A DNA stretch of 64,000 nt, taken from contig DAMANX010000023.1 in the NCBI GenBank assembly GCA_032073245.1, forward strand, positions 1-64,000, in the 5' to 3' direction. This document shows positions 18,744 through 27,988 of this stretch, one piece after another. Position numbers and translations under genes: made by a program. Under the pieces are notes generated by a model. It did no database searches, was not told the DNA's origin, and was given only the letters and a program-made list of their open reading frames with translations. Numbering within the stretch: position 1 is the first letter of the stretch; each line of letters opens with the position of its first letter. The DNA comes from QVMG01 sp032073245 (lineage in GTDB: Bacteria > Bacteroidota > Bacteroidia > Bacteroidales > Tannerellaceae).

Positions 18744-19694
18744 TCAATAAACTTCCTTCGCTACTTTATAAACACTCTCAGTAGCCAGATAAGTATAAAA
18801 ATGCAGACTCGGCACTCCATGTGCTATCAAGTCCTTACATTGCTGAATACACCATTCAACTCCTAATGCCTTAGCCTCATCATCCGTTTTACATTTACGC
18901 AACTCCGTCGCAAAAGGCTCCGGTATATCCGATCGGAATATTCTAGGCAACACCGTCAACTGATTACGAAAAACAACCGGTTTAATACCCGGAATGATGG
19001 GCACTGTTATCCCTTCGGCTCTACAACGATCCACAAAAGAGTAGTATTTCTCATTGTCAAAAAACATCTGAGTCACCAGATAATCTGCCCCATCTTCTAC
19101 TTTCTTTTTAAGGTAATAGATATCGGAGTCCAGATTAGGCGCCTCTTCATGTTTCTCAGGATAACAGGCAACTCCATACGAAAAAGGTGTTTCATTTGCG
19201 TCAAAAGTAGAACCATCAACAGCTATTCCCTTGTTAAAGTCATTAACCTGCTTTTGTAGATCAGTAGCATGCTCATGAAAATGATCGGGGTTTTGCGTCG
19301 TATCGAGTGTTTTAATATCTCCACGAAGCAATAACAGATCGTATACGCCCAAAAAGTTCAAATCAATCAAGGCATACTCCGTCTCATCTTTCGTAAAGCC
19401 TTTACAGATTATATGAGGAACTGCCGGAATGCCATACTTATTCTGAATAGCCGAAGCAATAGCTACCGATCCGGGTCGTTTCCGGATATTTACTTTCTCA
19501 TAAGTACCATCCGGTAATGTTTTATAGAGATGTTCACTGTGATGAGAAGTTATATTAATGTATTTTGGATCAAATTCCCACAATTTATCAATCACATCAT
19601 ATACACGTTGAATACTATTACCTTTAAGCGGTGGTAGTATTTCGAAAGAAAAAGCGGTATTATTGTTTTCCTTTATCAGGTCGATAACTTTCAT
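18744..19694 (-). CDS. metF: 5,10-methylenetetrahydrofolate reductase
   Basis: A 316-residue FAD-dependent TIM-barrel enzyme making 5-methyl-THF for methionine synthesis. Visible signatures are FSFEILPPLKG at the N-terminus, NITSHHSEH, LLLLRGD and QMFFDNEKYYSF. The ATG giving MKVIDLIKEN is chosen because the promoter box at 19746-19753 overlaps the earlier possible ATG at 19748, which would therefore lie outside the transcript. The length is normal. No riboswitch fold was recognised in the short leader, which holds only a small stem near 19711. Confidence 0.93.
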   Translation of the reverse strand: MKVIDLIKENNNTAFSFEILPPLKGNSIQRVYDVIDKLWEFDPKYINITSHHSEHLYKTLPDGTYEKVNIRKRPGSVAIASAIQNKYGIPAVPHIICKGFTKDETEYALIDLNFLGVYDLLLLRGDIKTLDTTQNPDHFHEHATDLQKQVNDFNKGIAVDGSTFDANETPFSYGVACYPEKHEEAPNLDSDIYYLKKKVEDGADYLVTQMFFDNEKYYSFVDRCRAEGITVPIIPGIKPVVFRNQLTVLPRIFRSDIPEPFATELRKCKTDDEAKALGVEWCIQQCKDLIAHGVPSLHFYTYLATESVYKVAKEVY

Positions 19695-19745
19695 TTTATA
19701 ACAGATTGTCACGGTTTTCCGTGAAGTTTGAATTATTTCTTCATG

Positions 19746-19753
19746 CAAAGGTA
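19746..19753 (-). promoter_or_regulatory. Promoter -7 box of metF
   Basis: TACCTTTG on the minus strand matches the Bacteroidetes box exactly and lies 52 bp before the chosen start. It decides the start codon of metF. Confidence 0.6.
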
Positions 19754-19787
19754 CTATTTCTGAACAAAAGGAATGATTCCGAAAAGA

Positions 19788-20303
19788 CTATATTTCAACA
19801 ATATCTTCAGCTATAATTGAAAATACCTGAATATAATTTCGTTGAGTTTTACCCATCCGGGTCATTAATGCCTGGTTATCACGTTTGAGAATATCTTCAG
19901 CAGAACCGTCTTTCCATCGGTTTTCTATCCATTTTATATCTGTACAAGGAGTATGATCTATATGGCAAAGCAATTTCTTTTCTTTATAATCTGAGATGAT
20001 AACACTCCGGGAAACGCGAGTCTCACCTAATTTTCCATAAATCCGGACATTCTTTTTATCCCACTGCAGCTTGTCAAAACTATTGTTGTCTATGGGTAGT
20101 ACTGATATGATTTCACCATCAGAGAGACGCAGCTTCATTTTCATACCTTCAATAGGACAAACATGCACAATTTCTCCTTCAAGCGTTATCTTTTCGCCGA
20201 CTTCGGGTTCAAGATAATGAGGAAGTATATTCTTTTTGTTATTACAGCTACACAATATAATACCTGCTGCCAGAGATAATTTCAGAAAATCACGACGCTC
20301 CAT
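19788..20303 (-). CDS. Lipoprotein with a twin-arginine-like signal
   Basis: A 171-residue protein. Its N-terminus, ERRDFLKL followed by a hydrophobic stretch and a Leu-Cys-Ser-Cys lipobox, combines a Tat motif (RRxFLK) with lipoprotein processing. The mature part looks like a beta-rich OB-type domain (EKITLEGEIVHVCPIEGMKM, about 40-60) with Cys residues in an Asp-His-Thr-Pro-Cys segment, possibly binding metal. The start at 20303 is preferred because the promoter box is at 20329-20336; the ATG at 20351 lies upstream of it. Tat export suggests folding with a cofactor before export. The function is unknown. Confidence 0.75.
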   Translation of the reverse strand: MERRDFLKLSLAAGIILCSCNNKKNILPHYLEPEVGEKITLEGEIVHVCPIEGMKMKLRLSDGEIISVLPIDNNSFDKLQWDKKNVRIYGKLGETRVSRSVIISDYKEKKLLCHIDHTPCTDIKWIENRWKDGSAEDILKRDNQALMTRMGKTQRNYIQVFSIIAEDIVEI

Positions 20304-20328
20304 CTTTGATTCAGTGCTTATTTTGTTG

Positions 20329-20336
20329 CAAAAGTA
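20329..20336 (-). promoter_or_regulatory. Promoter -7 box of the Tat-type lipoprotein gene
   Basis: TACTTTTG on the minus strand, 26 bp before the chosen start. Confidence 0.5.
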
Positions 20337-20357
20337 TAACTTATTTACCAAAATAAC

Positions 20358-20365
20358 TACATTTG
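20358..20365 (+). promoter_or_regulatory. Promoter -7 box of ilvE
   Basis: TACATTTG lies 34 bp before the ilvE start and is divergent from the lipoprotein promoter at 20329. Confidence 0.55.
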
Positions 20366-20399
20366 TATTTTGAACTCGAATACTATATTTTAATTTATT

Positions 20400-21419
20400 A
20401 TGGAAAATATAAATTGGTCAGACCTGTCATTCGGTTACATGAAGACAGACTACAATGTAAGATGCTACTATCGGGACGGAAAATGGGGTGAATTGGAAGT
20501 ATCTTCTTCCGAGATTATAAATATCCACATGGCTGCTACCTGTCTCCATTACGGACAAGAAGCTTTTGAAGGTTTAAAAGCATTCAAAGGAAAAGACGGA
20601 AAAGTGCGCGTGTTCCGCATGGATGAAAACGGCAAACGTATGCAGGCATCCAGTAAGGGTATTAAAATGGCTGAATTTCCGGTAGATATGTTTGAAGAAG
20701 CAGTGCGCAAAGTAGTCAAACTGAACGAACGTTTTGTACCTCCTTACGGAAGTGGTGCATCTCTATATATCCGTCCGCTATTGATCGGATTAGGAGCACA
20801 GGTTGGGGTGAAACCTGCCGATGAATATTTGTTTATGGTATTCGTAACCCCTGTTGGCCCTTATTTCAAAACCGGCTTCCTTCCTTCTAAAGTATGTATG
20901 ATGCGCAATTATGACCGCGCTGCTCCTTACGGAACGGGTACTATAAAAGTAGGTGGAAATTATGCAGCCAGTCTTGCTGCAGGTGAACTTGCCAAAGAAA
21001 AAGGTTATGCAGCAGTACTCTATCTTGACCCCAAAGAAAAGAAATACCTAGATGAATGTGGTCCTGCAAATTTCTTTGCAATCAAAGGAAATAGCTATAT
21101 CACCCCAAAATCCCAATCAATTCTTCCTTCCATTACCAATAAAAGCTTGATGCAACTGGCAGAAGATATGGGTATGACAGTTGAGCGTCGCCCCGTGCCA
21201 TTCGAAGAGTTATCCACTTTTGAGGAAGCTGCCGAATGTGGAACTGCTGCAGTTATTACACCTCTTTCACAGGTTGATGATTTGGATGAAGGAAAATCAT
21301 ATATTTTTACCACAGATGGTAAAGCAGGCCCTGTCTGCACTAAACTTTACAACAAACTGAAAGGCATCCAATGTGGTGATGAACCTGATCCTTATGGGTG
21401 GGTGAAGATTATCGAATAA
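20400..21419 (+). CDS. ilvE: Branched-chain amino acid aminotransferase
   Basis: A PLP enzyme of fold type IV, 339 residues. The PLP lysine is in GTIKVGGNYAAS (about residue 182). The LHYGQEAFEGLKAF segment and a C-terminal ECGTAAVITPL motif are characteristic. It interconverts leucine, isoleucine and valine with their keto acids using 2-oxoglutarate/glutamate. It stands alone with its own promoter and terminator (21440). Confidence 0.94.
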   Translation: MENINWSDLSFGYMKTDYNVRCYYRDGKWGELEVSSSEIINIHMAATCLHYGQEAFEGLKAFKGKDGKVRVFRMDENGKRMQASSKGIKMAEFPVDMFEEAVRKVVKLNERFVPPYGSGASLYIRPLLIGLGAQVGVKPADEYLFMVFVTPVGPYFKTGFLPSKVCMMRNYDRAAPYGTGTIKVGGNYAASLAAGELAKEKGYAAVLYLDPKEKKYLDECGPANFFAIKGNSYITPKSQSILPSITNKSLMQLAEDMGMTVERRPVPFEELSTFEEAAECGTAAVITPLSQVDDLDEGKSYIFTTDGKAGPVCTKLYNKLKGIQCGDEPDPYGWVKIIE

Positions 21420-21439
21420 CATTCCGTAATAAAATAATC

Positions 21440-21487
21440 AAAGGCTTTGGCCAAATCTTCATCCTGAAGAGGGCTAAAGCCTTTTTT
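21440..21487 (+). terminator. Rho-independent terminator of ilvE
   Basis: Stem AAAGGCTTTGGCC with GG-CTAAAGCCTTT, then a T run; it lies 20 bp past the ilvE stop. Confidence 0.85.
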
Positions 21488-21563
21488 ATGAGCAAAACAT
21501 GTTAAACAACATTAAAAACGAACATTTATTTAGCAAAACATGCTGAAGAACATAAAAAAGCAG

Positions 21564-21649
21564 TATATTTGCACTGTGTTTTTCATGGTATTAGATTTAA
21601 GGTTAACAATGAAGATTGGTTGTCCGGGAGGATGACCTTTCCTTTTTTA
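21564..21649 (+). promoter_or_regulatory. Promoter box plus hairpin terminator (small RNA candidate)
   Basis: A TATATTTG box (21564-21571) is followed by an 8-pair hairpin GGTTGTCC/GGATGACC with a 4-base loop and a T run (21618-21649). A transcript of about 70 nt with no open frame of note would result. The PorU gene starts 217 bp further on. Confidence 0.45.
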
Positions 21650-21692
21650 TAGAGGTTACAATTCAAGATCAATATATATTATATTACCAGTA

Positions 21693-21784
21693 GTAGAGAC
21701 TGGGCTTGCCCTGTCTCTCTTTTGAAACAATACACTAATTTAATTGAAATGTTTATACAGAGACAGGGCAAGCCCAGTCTCTAC
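21693..21784. repeat. 26-bp perfect inverted repeat around a 40-bp loop
   Basis: Arms 21693-21718 and 21759-21784 are perfect inverted copies sharing the GTAGAGACTGGGCTTGCCCT core. Similar GTAGAGAC palindromes are dispersed in many bacterial genomes. It lies in the leader region of the PorU gene. Confidence 0.8.
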
Positions 21785-21865
21785 CACCAAAACATTAACT
21801 TTTCGGAAATACTAAACCCTACCTAAAACCGTTTCTACTTTATATAAAGGGAAAAATAGATTACT

Positions 21866-24800
21866 ATGATAACTCACTTTAGATTAATTGCTATTACGTT
21901 TCTTTTTCTTTTAAACTGCATCTATACAATCACCGCAACACCTGAACGTTATGCCTCGGAATCTGTATTAAATAAAGGCACATGGATAAAATTCCTAATC
22001 GAAGAGACAGGAATTTATAAAATAACTTATGCTGATCTTAAAAGCTTAGGTTTTTCCGATCCGGCCAAAGTTGCTCTATGCGGTTATGGAGGCTGGCCAT
22101 TAGAAGAGGATTTCTCTAAACCTTATATAGATGATCTTCCGGTTGTACCTGTATGGAAAGGGAATGATTACTTTTTATTCTATGGAAGAGCTAAAACAAG
22201 ATGGGAATACTACAAGGATAATAGTAAAGAATATTTTAAACATAGTAACAATCCTTATTCAGATGAAGGATTTTACTTTTTGACAGACGCAGCTGAACCT
22301 AAAATAATGGAGGTCTCACCTGTTCTGGATATTGCAGCAGAAAGAATATCAGAATTTGATGATTACATCAAATACGAAAAGGATGAAGAGTCAGTCAATG
22401 AATCCGGTAAAGAATTATTTGGCGACAGGTTCACTACATCTAATAAGACCATTCATTTTAATTCCATTCCAGGAATAACAGATGAAGCGGGCTCATTAGA
22501 ATGCCGTATGATATCTAAAGTAAGTTCGGACAATAACCGTGTGTCTCTTTCTTTAAATAACAGTCAGATAATCAAAAATAAATCTTTTGCTAAACCGGGT
22601 AATTCGTATGTTACTGCCACCTCTCTCCTACTCACTTCCAAATGGGAAACAAGCGAAGCTCAGAATGGATTCAACATCCGAATCGATCATTCTGATGTCA
22701 GGCCTGAAAACACTTTTATAGATTACATTAAACTCCAATTTAAAAGAGAACTAAAATCATACAACCAGCCCTTTATGTTCTTCAGGAGTATATATTCTCT
22801 AAAAGGACCTTCCAGATTTGTTATTCAAAACACAGATAGTTATTCACTTGTATTCGATGTTACAAATCCTATTAATCCTATACAAATGGAGACGAAGCAA
22901 AACGGTTCGGAATTATCTTTTACTATTGATAGGGGTAAATCATTACGTGAGTTTGTATTGATCCAAAGTAACCTGAGTTTTCCGGGTATTGATCTTAAAA
23001 AAACGACTAAAGTAAGAAACCAGAACTTACATGGCTTATCCCAGCAACACATGATCATTATCTCTCCGGAAGCCTTTATCGAACAGGCCCAGTTATTGAG
23101 AGATTTCCATATAGACAATGACGGACTAAAAGTAGAAGTAGTTACACCGGAACAAGTCTACAACGAATTTTCCAGTGGTACACCCGATGCTACGGCTTAC
23201 CGGCGCTTCATGAAAATGTTTTATGACCGGAGTAGCTCCGAAGAAGATGCTCCGCGTTATCTTTTACTCTTTGGAGATGGTGCTTACGACAACAGGTTCA
23301 TAACCCCAGCCTGGAGAAGATATAACAAAACGAACTATTTACTAACCTATCAAACAGAGGAGTCTCTGAATGGATGGTCGTATGTTGTAGACGACTATTT
23401 TGGATTCTTAGATGACAATTCAGGAAAGGTAATATCAGAAAGTAAAGTAAATATTGGCATCGGCCGTTTCCCTATAAATACGGTAGATCAGGCTAAAGCA
23501 GTAGTAAAGAAGGTGATCAGTTACGGAAATCAGAAAGGCACCTGGAGAAATAAAGTAGTAATGTTGGCAGATGATGGTAATGACACTGATAAATACAACC
23601 CTGTTCATCAAAAAAATGCGAATAGCCTGGCAGATTATATTGAGAATAATATGCCTGAATATATAGTGTATAAAATGCTCTATGATGCCTACAAGAAAAG
23701 AGATGGTTCAGGAGAAAATTACAAGTTATTAAAAGAAGAACTTCTATATCGGTTAAAAGAAGAAAATCTTTTTCTTATCAATTATGTCGGACATGGTGAC
23801 AAACAGTCCTGGAGTGATGAAAAAGTTCTAACAGACAATGACATCAGTACATTTGAATTTACAAACCTTCCTATATGGATCACCGCCACTTGTGACTTTT
23901 GTAGATTTGACTATACATCCACATCTGCAGGAGAAAAGGTTTTCCTGAATGAGAAAAGCGGAGGAATCGCTCTATTCACTACGTCACGGGTTGCTTATGT
24001 CAATTCAAATGATGAAATTAATAAATTGCTTATTCAAAACCTGTTTGATCCTGAAAGAAAGCCCAATATGACATTTGGAGTTATTATAAAAAACACTAAA
24101 AGGGACTACCCCAAAAAAGATGGTGCCCAAATGGGTTTCTGCTTAATTGGAGACCCGGCTTTAAAAATCAATTTCCCGGAAGATAAAATAGAAATAACGA
24201 CTATTAATGGCAAAGCCGTAGGAGATGAAACTATCCCATTTAAAGCCAGGGATGAAATGACTATAAAAGGAATAATAAAAACTCCGTCAGGACAGAAGAA
24301 TACATCTTTCAACGGGAAGCTATATATGACTATTCTGGACAATTGGCAAACGTATGAAACATTAGGGAATAATACCATCAAAGTAGTTGAGAATGGCATA
24401 ACAAGAGATTCTATCCCCAAAGTAACGTATAACGCTTACAAAACTCTTGTGGATGATAATTTGATGGCCAAAGTGCAAGACGGGGAATTCTCTCTTACTT
24501 TCACCATTACGGAGAAAATAGCTTATTCAAGTATAAACAACGGCAAAATAAGCATGTATGCCCTGGATGATGATAATACAAAAGAAGCTCAAGGTAACTT
24601 TCTTCAATTTCAGGTTGGGGAGACATCCGATAACCACGAGAAAGATAACGCCGGACCAGAGATCCGTATGCTATATTTAAACGATGAATCTTTCGCCTCA
24701 GGTGACAAGGTGAATGCCACTCCCTATTTCGTAGCAAAAGTCTGGGATCAAACAGGAATCAATATATCCGGTAGCACCATTGGGCACGACATAGTACTTC

Positions 24801-25312
24801 GGATCGATAATAAAGCCAACTGGACTTATTATCTGAATAGATATTATCAACCCTCTTTTGAAGAAGAAAAAGAAGGGCTTGTACAGTTTAGTATCCCAGG
24901 ATTACCGCCCGGCATTCATCAGGGAGAATTTATTATCTGGGATAAAATGGGTAATTCAAGTAAAAAAGACTTTTCCTTTGAAGTCGTAGAAGGCTTAAAG
25001 CCGAATCTTTATAAACTGATAGCTTCACCAAATCCGGCACGGGAAAACGTAACCTTCAAATTATCCCATGACCGTCCCAAAAGCAGGATAAAAGTAACTA
25101 TCAGCGTCTATGATTTTGCCGGAAGACTATTATGGAGCGCTAATGATGAGGGCTCATCAGAATTATTCAAAGAGTTTCTTTTCGAATGGGATTTGATAAG
25201 CAATCATGGAACACGCATAAGGCCCGGTATTTATCTCTGTCGTGCAGCAATAAGCACAAACGGATCAAAAGAAGTAACAGAAGCAGAGAAATTGATTGTA
25301 TTGATTCCGTAA
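21866..25312 (+). CDS. porU: Type IX secretion system C-terminal signal peptidase (PorU)
   Basis: A 1148-residue surface/periplasmic protein with a signal peptide (about residues 1-24). It is of the gingipain-like C25 family. The catalytic His is in INYVGHGDKQSW (about 640) and the Cys in ITATCDFCRFD (about 675). A C-terminal Ig-like/sorting region (about 1040-1148) begins LIASPNPARENVTF. PorU cleaves the sorting domain of type IX cargo and attaches the protein to the surface. The family length (about 1,100-1,200) fits. It would process surface proteins such as those at 80, 53760 and 62601. No other type IX genes are adjacent. Confidence 0.88.
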   Translation: MITHFRLIAITFLFLLNCIYTITATPERYASESVLNKGTWIKFLIEETGIYKITYADLKSLGFSDPAKVALCGYGGWPLEEDFSKPYIDDLPVVPVWKGNDYFLFYGRAKTRWEYYKDNSKEYFKHSNNPYSDEGFYFLTDAAEPKIMEVSPVLDIAAERISEFDDYIKYEKDEESVNESGKELFGDRFTTSNKTIHFNSIPGITDEAGSLECRMISKVSSDNNRVSLSLNNSQIIKNKSFAKPGNSYVTATSLLLTSKWETSEAQNGFNIRIDHSDVRPENTFIDYIKLQFKRELKSYNQPFMFFRSIYSLKGPSRFVIQNTDSYSLVFDVTNPINPIQMETKQNGSELSFTIDRGKSLREFVLIQSNLSFPGIDLKKTTKVRNQNLHGLSQQHMIIISPEAFIEQAQLLRDFHIDNDGLKVEVVTPEQVYNEFSSGTPDATAYRRFMKMFYDRSSSEEDAPRYLLLFGDGAYDNRFITPAWRRYNKTNYLLTYQTEESLNGWSYVVDDYFGFLDDNSGKVISESKVNIGIGRFPINTVDQAKAVVKKVISYGNQKGTWRNKVVMLADDGNDTDKYNPVHQKNANSLADYIENNMPEYIVYKMLYDAYKKRDGSGENYKLLKEELLYRLKEENLFLINYVGHGDKQSWSDEKVLTDNDISTFEFTNLPIWITATCDFCRFDYTSTSAGEKVFLNEKSGGIALFTTSRVAYVNSNDEINKLLIQNLFDPERKPNMTFGVIIKNTKRDYPKKDGAQMGFCLIGDPALKINFPEDKIEITTINGKAVGDETIPFKARDEMTIKGIIKTPSGQKNTSFNGKLYMTILDNWQTYETLGNNTIKVVENGITRDSIPKVTYNAYKTLVDDNLMAKVQDGEFSLTFTITEKIAYSSINNGKISMYALDDDNTKEAQGNFLQFQVGETSDNHEKDNAGPEIRMLYLNDESFASGDKVNATPYFVAKVWDQTGINISGSTIGHDIVLRIDNKANWTYYLNRYYQPSFEEEKEGLVQFSIPGLPPGIHQGEFIIWDKMGNSSKKDFSFEVVEGLKPNLYKLIASPNPARENVTFKLSHDRPKSRIKVTISVYDFAGRLLWSANDEGSSELFKEFLFEWDLISNHGTRIRPGIYLCRAAISTNGSKEVTEAEKLIVLIP

Positions 25313-25325
25313 ATTATTACCTTTG
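25296..25325 (+). promoter_or_regulatory. Promoter of the nucleotidyltransferase gene
   Basis: TACCTTTG (25318-25325) with ATTG (25295-25298) exactly 19 bp upstream. It overlaps the end of porU and starts a new transcript. Confidence 0.6.
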
Positions 25326-25357
25326 CTGCGAATTAATAAATCAATTAGATACATACT

Positions 25358-26260
25358 ATGAAACCTACTTTATTTGTCCTGGCTGCTGGAATGGGTAGCC
25401 GTTATGGAGGATTGAAACAATTAGACGGACTGGGGCCTAACGGCGAAACGATAATGGATTACTCCATATACGATGCGATCCGGGGTGGTTTTGGCAAATT
25501 GGTGTTTGTGATCCGTGAGTATTTCGAACAGGATTTCCGCGAAAAGATCATCTCTAAATATGAGAGTCATATCCCAGTGGAAGTTGTATTCCAGGAATTG
25601 GATAAATTACCTGCCGGCTTTACCATACCTGAAGGACGTGAAAAACCATGGGGAACCAATCATGCTGTCCTTATGGGGAAAGACGTCATCAATGAACCGT
25701 TTGCCGTAATTAACGCAGATGACTTCTATGGCCGTGAAAGCTTTGCTACTTTAGGCAAGCAATTATCTCAAATGGAAGGAACAAAGAACGATTATTGCAT
25801 GATCGGTTATCGGATAGGTAATACATTAAGCGAAAGTGGTTCAGTGGCCCGTGGCGTATGCGAAACAAATGCGGAAGGTTATCTTACCGGTGTTGTAGAA
25901 CGTACGGCTATCGACCGCATCGACGGAAAAATTCAATTTACAGATGAGAACGGAAAGACAGTTGTCCTGGAAGAGAATACACCGGTTTCTATGAATATGT
26001 GGGGATTCACTCCCGACTATTTTACTTATTCGGAAGAGTTCTTCTCTGACTTCCTCAAAAAGAATATGCAAAACCTGAAGAGTGAATATTTCATCCCATT
26101 GATGGTAAATGAACTTATCACAACCGGAGTAGCTAAAGTGAAAGTATTGGATACGACTTCTAAATGGTTTGGCGTTACGTATGCTGCCGACCGCCAAGGA
26201 GTAGTAGATAAAATACAAGCATTGGTAGATGCTGGAGAATATCCTGCAAAGCTTTTTTAA
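25358..26260 (+). CDS. Sugar-nucleotide-type nucleotidyltransferase
   Basis: A 300-residue enzyme with an N-terminal nucleotide-binding motif LAAGMGSRYGGLKQLD (residues 8-23) and the metal-binding segment VINADDFYGRESF (about 110). This is the fold of glucose-1-phosphate thymidylyl/uridylyltransferases, transferring an NMP to a sugar phosphate. A second signature, MNMWGFTPDYF, is near residue 210. The family occurs in Bacteroidetes without a defined sugar; no glycan genes are adjacent. It has its own promoter. Confidence 0.8.
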   Translation: MKPTLFVLAAGMGSRYGGLKQLDGLGPNGETIMDYSIYDAIRGGFGKLVFVIREYFEQDFREKIISKYESHIPVEVVFQELDKLPAGFTIPEGREKPWGTNHAVLMGKDVINEPFAVINADDFYGRESFATLGKQLSQMEGTKNDYCMIGYRIGNTLSESGSVARGVCETNAEGYLTGVVERTAIDRIDGKIQFTDENGKTVVLEENTPVSMNMWGFTPDYFTYSEEFFSDFLKKNMQNLKSEYFIPLMVNELITTGVAKVKVLDTTSKWFGVTYAADRQGVVDKIQALVDAGEYPAKLF

Positions 26261-26294
26261 GCGTAAATACCCGAAGATAAAATATGCTAAGTAT

Positions 26295-26348
26295 AGCCCT
26301 GAAAGGACAAACGTCCTATTCAGGGCTTTCCGTTCTTTTCAGGAACGG
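26295..26348. repeat. Palindromic element related to the 9111 repeat
   Basis: Arms AGCCCTGAAAGGAC (26295-26308) and the inverse GTCCTATTCAGGGCT (26313-26327) form a stem. A smaller CCGTTC/GAACGG stem follows at about 26330-26348. The AGCCCTGA/TCAGGGCT core matches the outer arms of the 212-bp element at 9111. It may terminate the nucleotidyltransferase transcript. Confidence 0.65.
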
Positions 26349-26445
26349 GTATATTAATCTCAGAAAAAGCCTATAATCCTTATACCTGATATCAATATAG
26401 CCGATCTTTTCTTTTTTACTATTCCTCTTCTATTGTAAAATTTAT

Positions 26446-26453
26446 TACATTTG
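26446..26453 (+). promoter_or_regulatory. Promoter -7 box of the exported cyclophilin
   Basis: TACATTTG, 16 bp before the start codon, so the leader would be very short. Confidence 0.5.
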
Positions 26454-26469
26454 CCTAATTTAATTAAAG

Positions 26470-27150
26470 ATGATGATTATGAAGCGATTATTTACATTTA
26501 TGTTAATTCTTCTCTCTTCATTTTCAGTATATACCATGTATGCACAGGAAAATGAAACGTTAGTGTTGATAGATACGGATATGGGTAAAATTAAGGTGAA
26601 ACTTTACAATGACACCCCACAACACCGTGATAATTTTATTAAAAATGTGAACGAAGGCCTTTATGAAGGACTATTATTCCACCGTATCATTCGTCAGTTT
26701 ATGATTCAAGGTGGCGATATAAACTCGAAAGATGCTCCTAGCGAGGTTCATTTAGGTGATGGTGACCCAGGATATACTATCCCGGCTGAATTTGTTTACC
26801 CTAAATATTTCCATCGCAGAGGTGCTTTATGTGCAGCACGTACTTCCGATGAAGAGAACCCGGAAAAGGCCTCTTCTGCCAGCCAATTCTATATTGTAAC
26901 CGGAAAGCATCTGACTTCAATGGAACTTGATAAATTAGAAAAGGCAGATAATAAAACCTTTACTCCAGAGCAACGGGAAGCTTATATGATGGAGGGAGGA
27001 ACACCTCACCTGGATGGCAATTATACCGTCTTTGGAGAAGTTGTAAGTGGTATGAAGGTGGTAGATAAAATACAATTTATAGTTACCGATGATAATGACC
27101 GCCCACTAAAGAATATCAAGATTAAATCAATGATGATAGTTGAGAAATAA
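26470..27150 (+). CDS. Exported cyclophilin-type peptidyl-prolyl isomerase
   Basis: A 226-residue protein with a signal peptide (about 1-25, ending MYAQ), so it acts in the periplasm or envelope. The cyclophilin core is plain: LLFHRIIRQFMIQGGD (about 75-90) contains the catalytic Arg, then a SSASQFYIVTGKHL segment and a C-terminal TVFGEVVSGMKVVDKI. It catalyses cis-trans prolyl isomerisation during folding of exported proteins. The alternative start two codons downstream (MKRLFT) is possible. A cytoplasmic relative follows. Confidence 0.9.
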   Translation: MMIMKRLFTFMLILLSSFSVYTMYAQENETLVLIDTDMGKIKVKLYNDTPQHRDNFIKNVNEGLYEGLLFHRIIRQFMIQGGDINSKDAPSEVHLGDGDPGYTIPAEFVYPKYFHRRGALCAARTSDEENPEKASSASQFYIVTGKHLTSMELDKLEKADNKTFTPEQREAYMMEGGTPHLDGNYTVFGEVVSGMKVVDKIQFIVTDDNDRPLKNIKIKSMMIVEK

Positions 27151-27230
27151 TATAATCCTTTAGGCTAGCCCTTAAAGGCATTAATGGCATTAATGGCATT
27201 AAAGGCCAAAAATAACTCTAAATAAAGATT

Positions 27231-27986
27231 ATGACGAACAATATCAAAGTGGTAATGAATACCACATACGGGTCAATAACGCTCGAATTATATAATGAAA
27301 CACCTTTACACCGTGATAACTTCATCAAACTGGTAAAAGAAGGAAAATACAACGGCTTACTCTTCCATCGTGTCATAAAGGACTTTATGATTCAGGGAGG
27401 TGATGTCACTTCAAAAGATGCCCCAATGAATAAGCAATTGGGAGCTGGTGACCTGGGCTATACAGTTCCTGCCGAATTTATATATCCTAAATACTTCCAT
27501 AAGAAAGGAGCCTTGTCGGCTGCCCGTACTGGAGATGAAGTAAATCCGGAACGTGCATCTTCAGCTTCCCAGTTTTACATTGTTACCGGAAAGGTATACA
27601 AAGAAGCGGAAATCAAACAACTGGAAAAACAAAAGGAAAGCCAACTCCTACAATCTATATTCAATCGTTTACAAACAGAGAATAAAACCAAGATCATGGA
27701 GATCTATCGCAGTGGCGACAAAGATGAACTGGCCATCTTCCGTGATACCTTAATTGGAAAAGCTCAGCTAGAAGCTGAGAAACGAAAAGATGAAGCGAAA
27801 ATGACGCCGGAACAAATCGTGGCATACACTACCATTGGAGGTACCCCCTTCCTCGATACACAATATACTGTATATGGAGAAGTAATTAATGGCATGGATG
27901 TCGTAGAAAAGATAGAAGCCTCAAAAACCAATGCACAGGATCGTCCATTGGAAAACGTAGTGATTTTATCTGCGGAGATTATATAA
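27231..27986 (+). CDS. Cytoplasmic cyclophilin-type peptidyl-prolyl isomerase
   Basis: A 251-residue relative of the preceding gene without a signal peptide. It has the same core (LLFHRVIKDFMIQGGD; SSASQFYIVTGKVY; TVYGEVINGMDVVEKI), but a charged helical insertion of about 45 residues rich in Glu/Lys (about 120-190) replaces the short loop of its neighbour. The pair appears to be a tandem duplication with one copy exported. The 80-bp spacer contains three copies of GGCATTAA (27177-27205). Confidence 0.9.
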   Translation: MTNNIKVVMNTTYGSITLELYNETPLHRDNFIKLVKEGKYNGLLFHRVIKDFMIQGGDVTSKDAPMNKQLGAGDLGYTVPAEFIYPKYFHKKGALSAARTGDEVNPERASSASQFYIVTGKVYKEAEIKQLEKQKESQLLQSIFNRLQTENKTKIMEIYRSGDKDELAIFRDTLIGKAQLEAEKRKDEAKMTPEQIVAYTTIGGTPFLDTQYTVYGEVINGMDVVEKIEASKTNAQDRPLENVVILSAEII

Positions 27987-27988
27987 AA

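Noticed and set aside
19695..19753. Methionine-type riboswitch before metF
   Set aside because: The leader is under 60 bp with only a small stem, too short for a SAM riboswitch.
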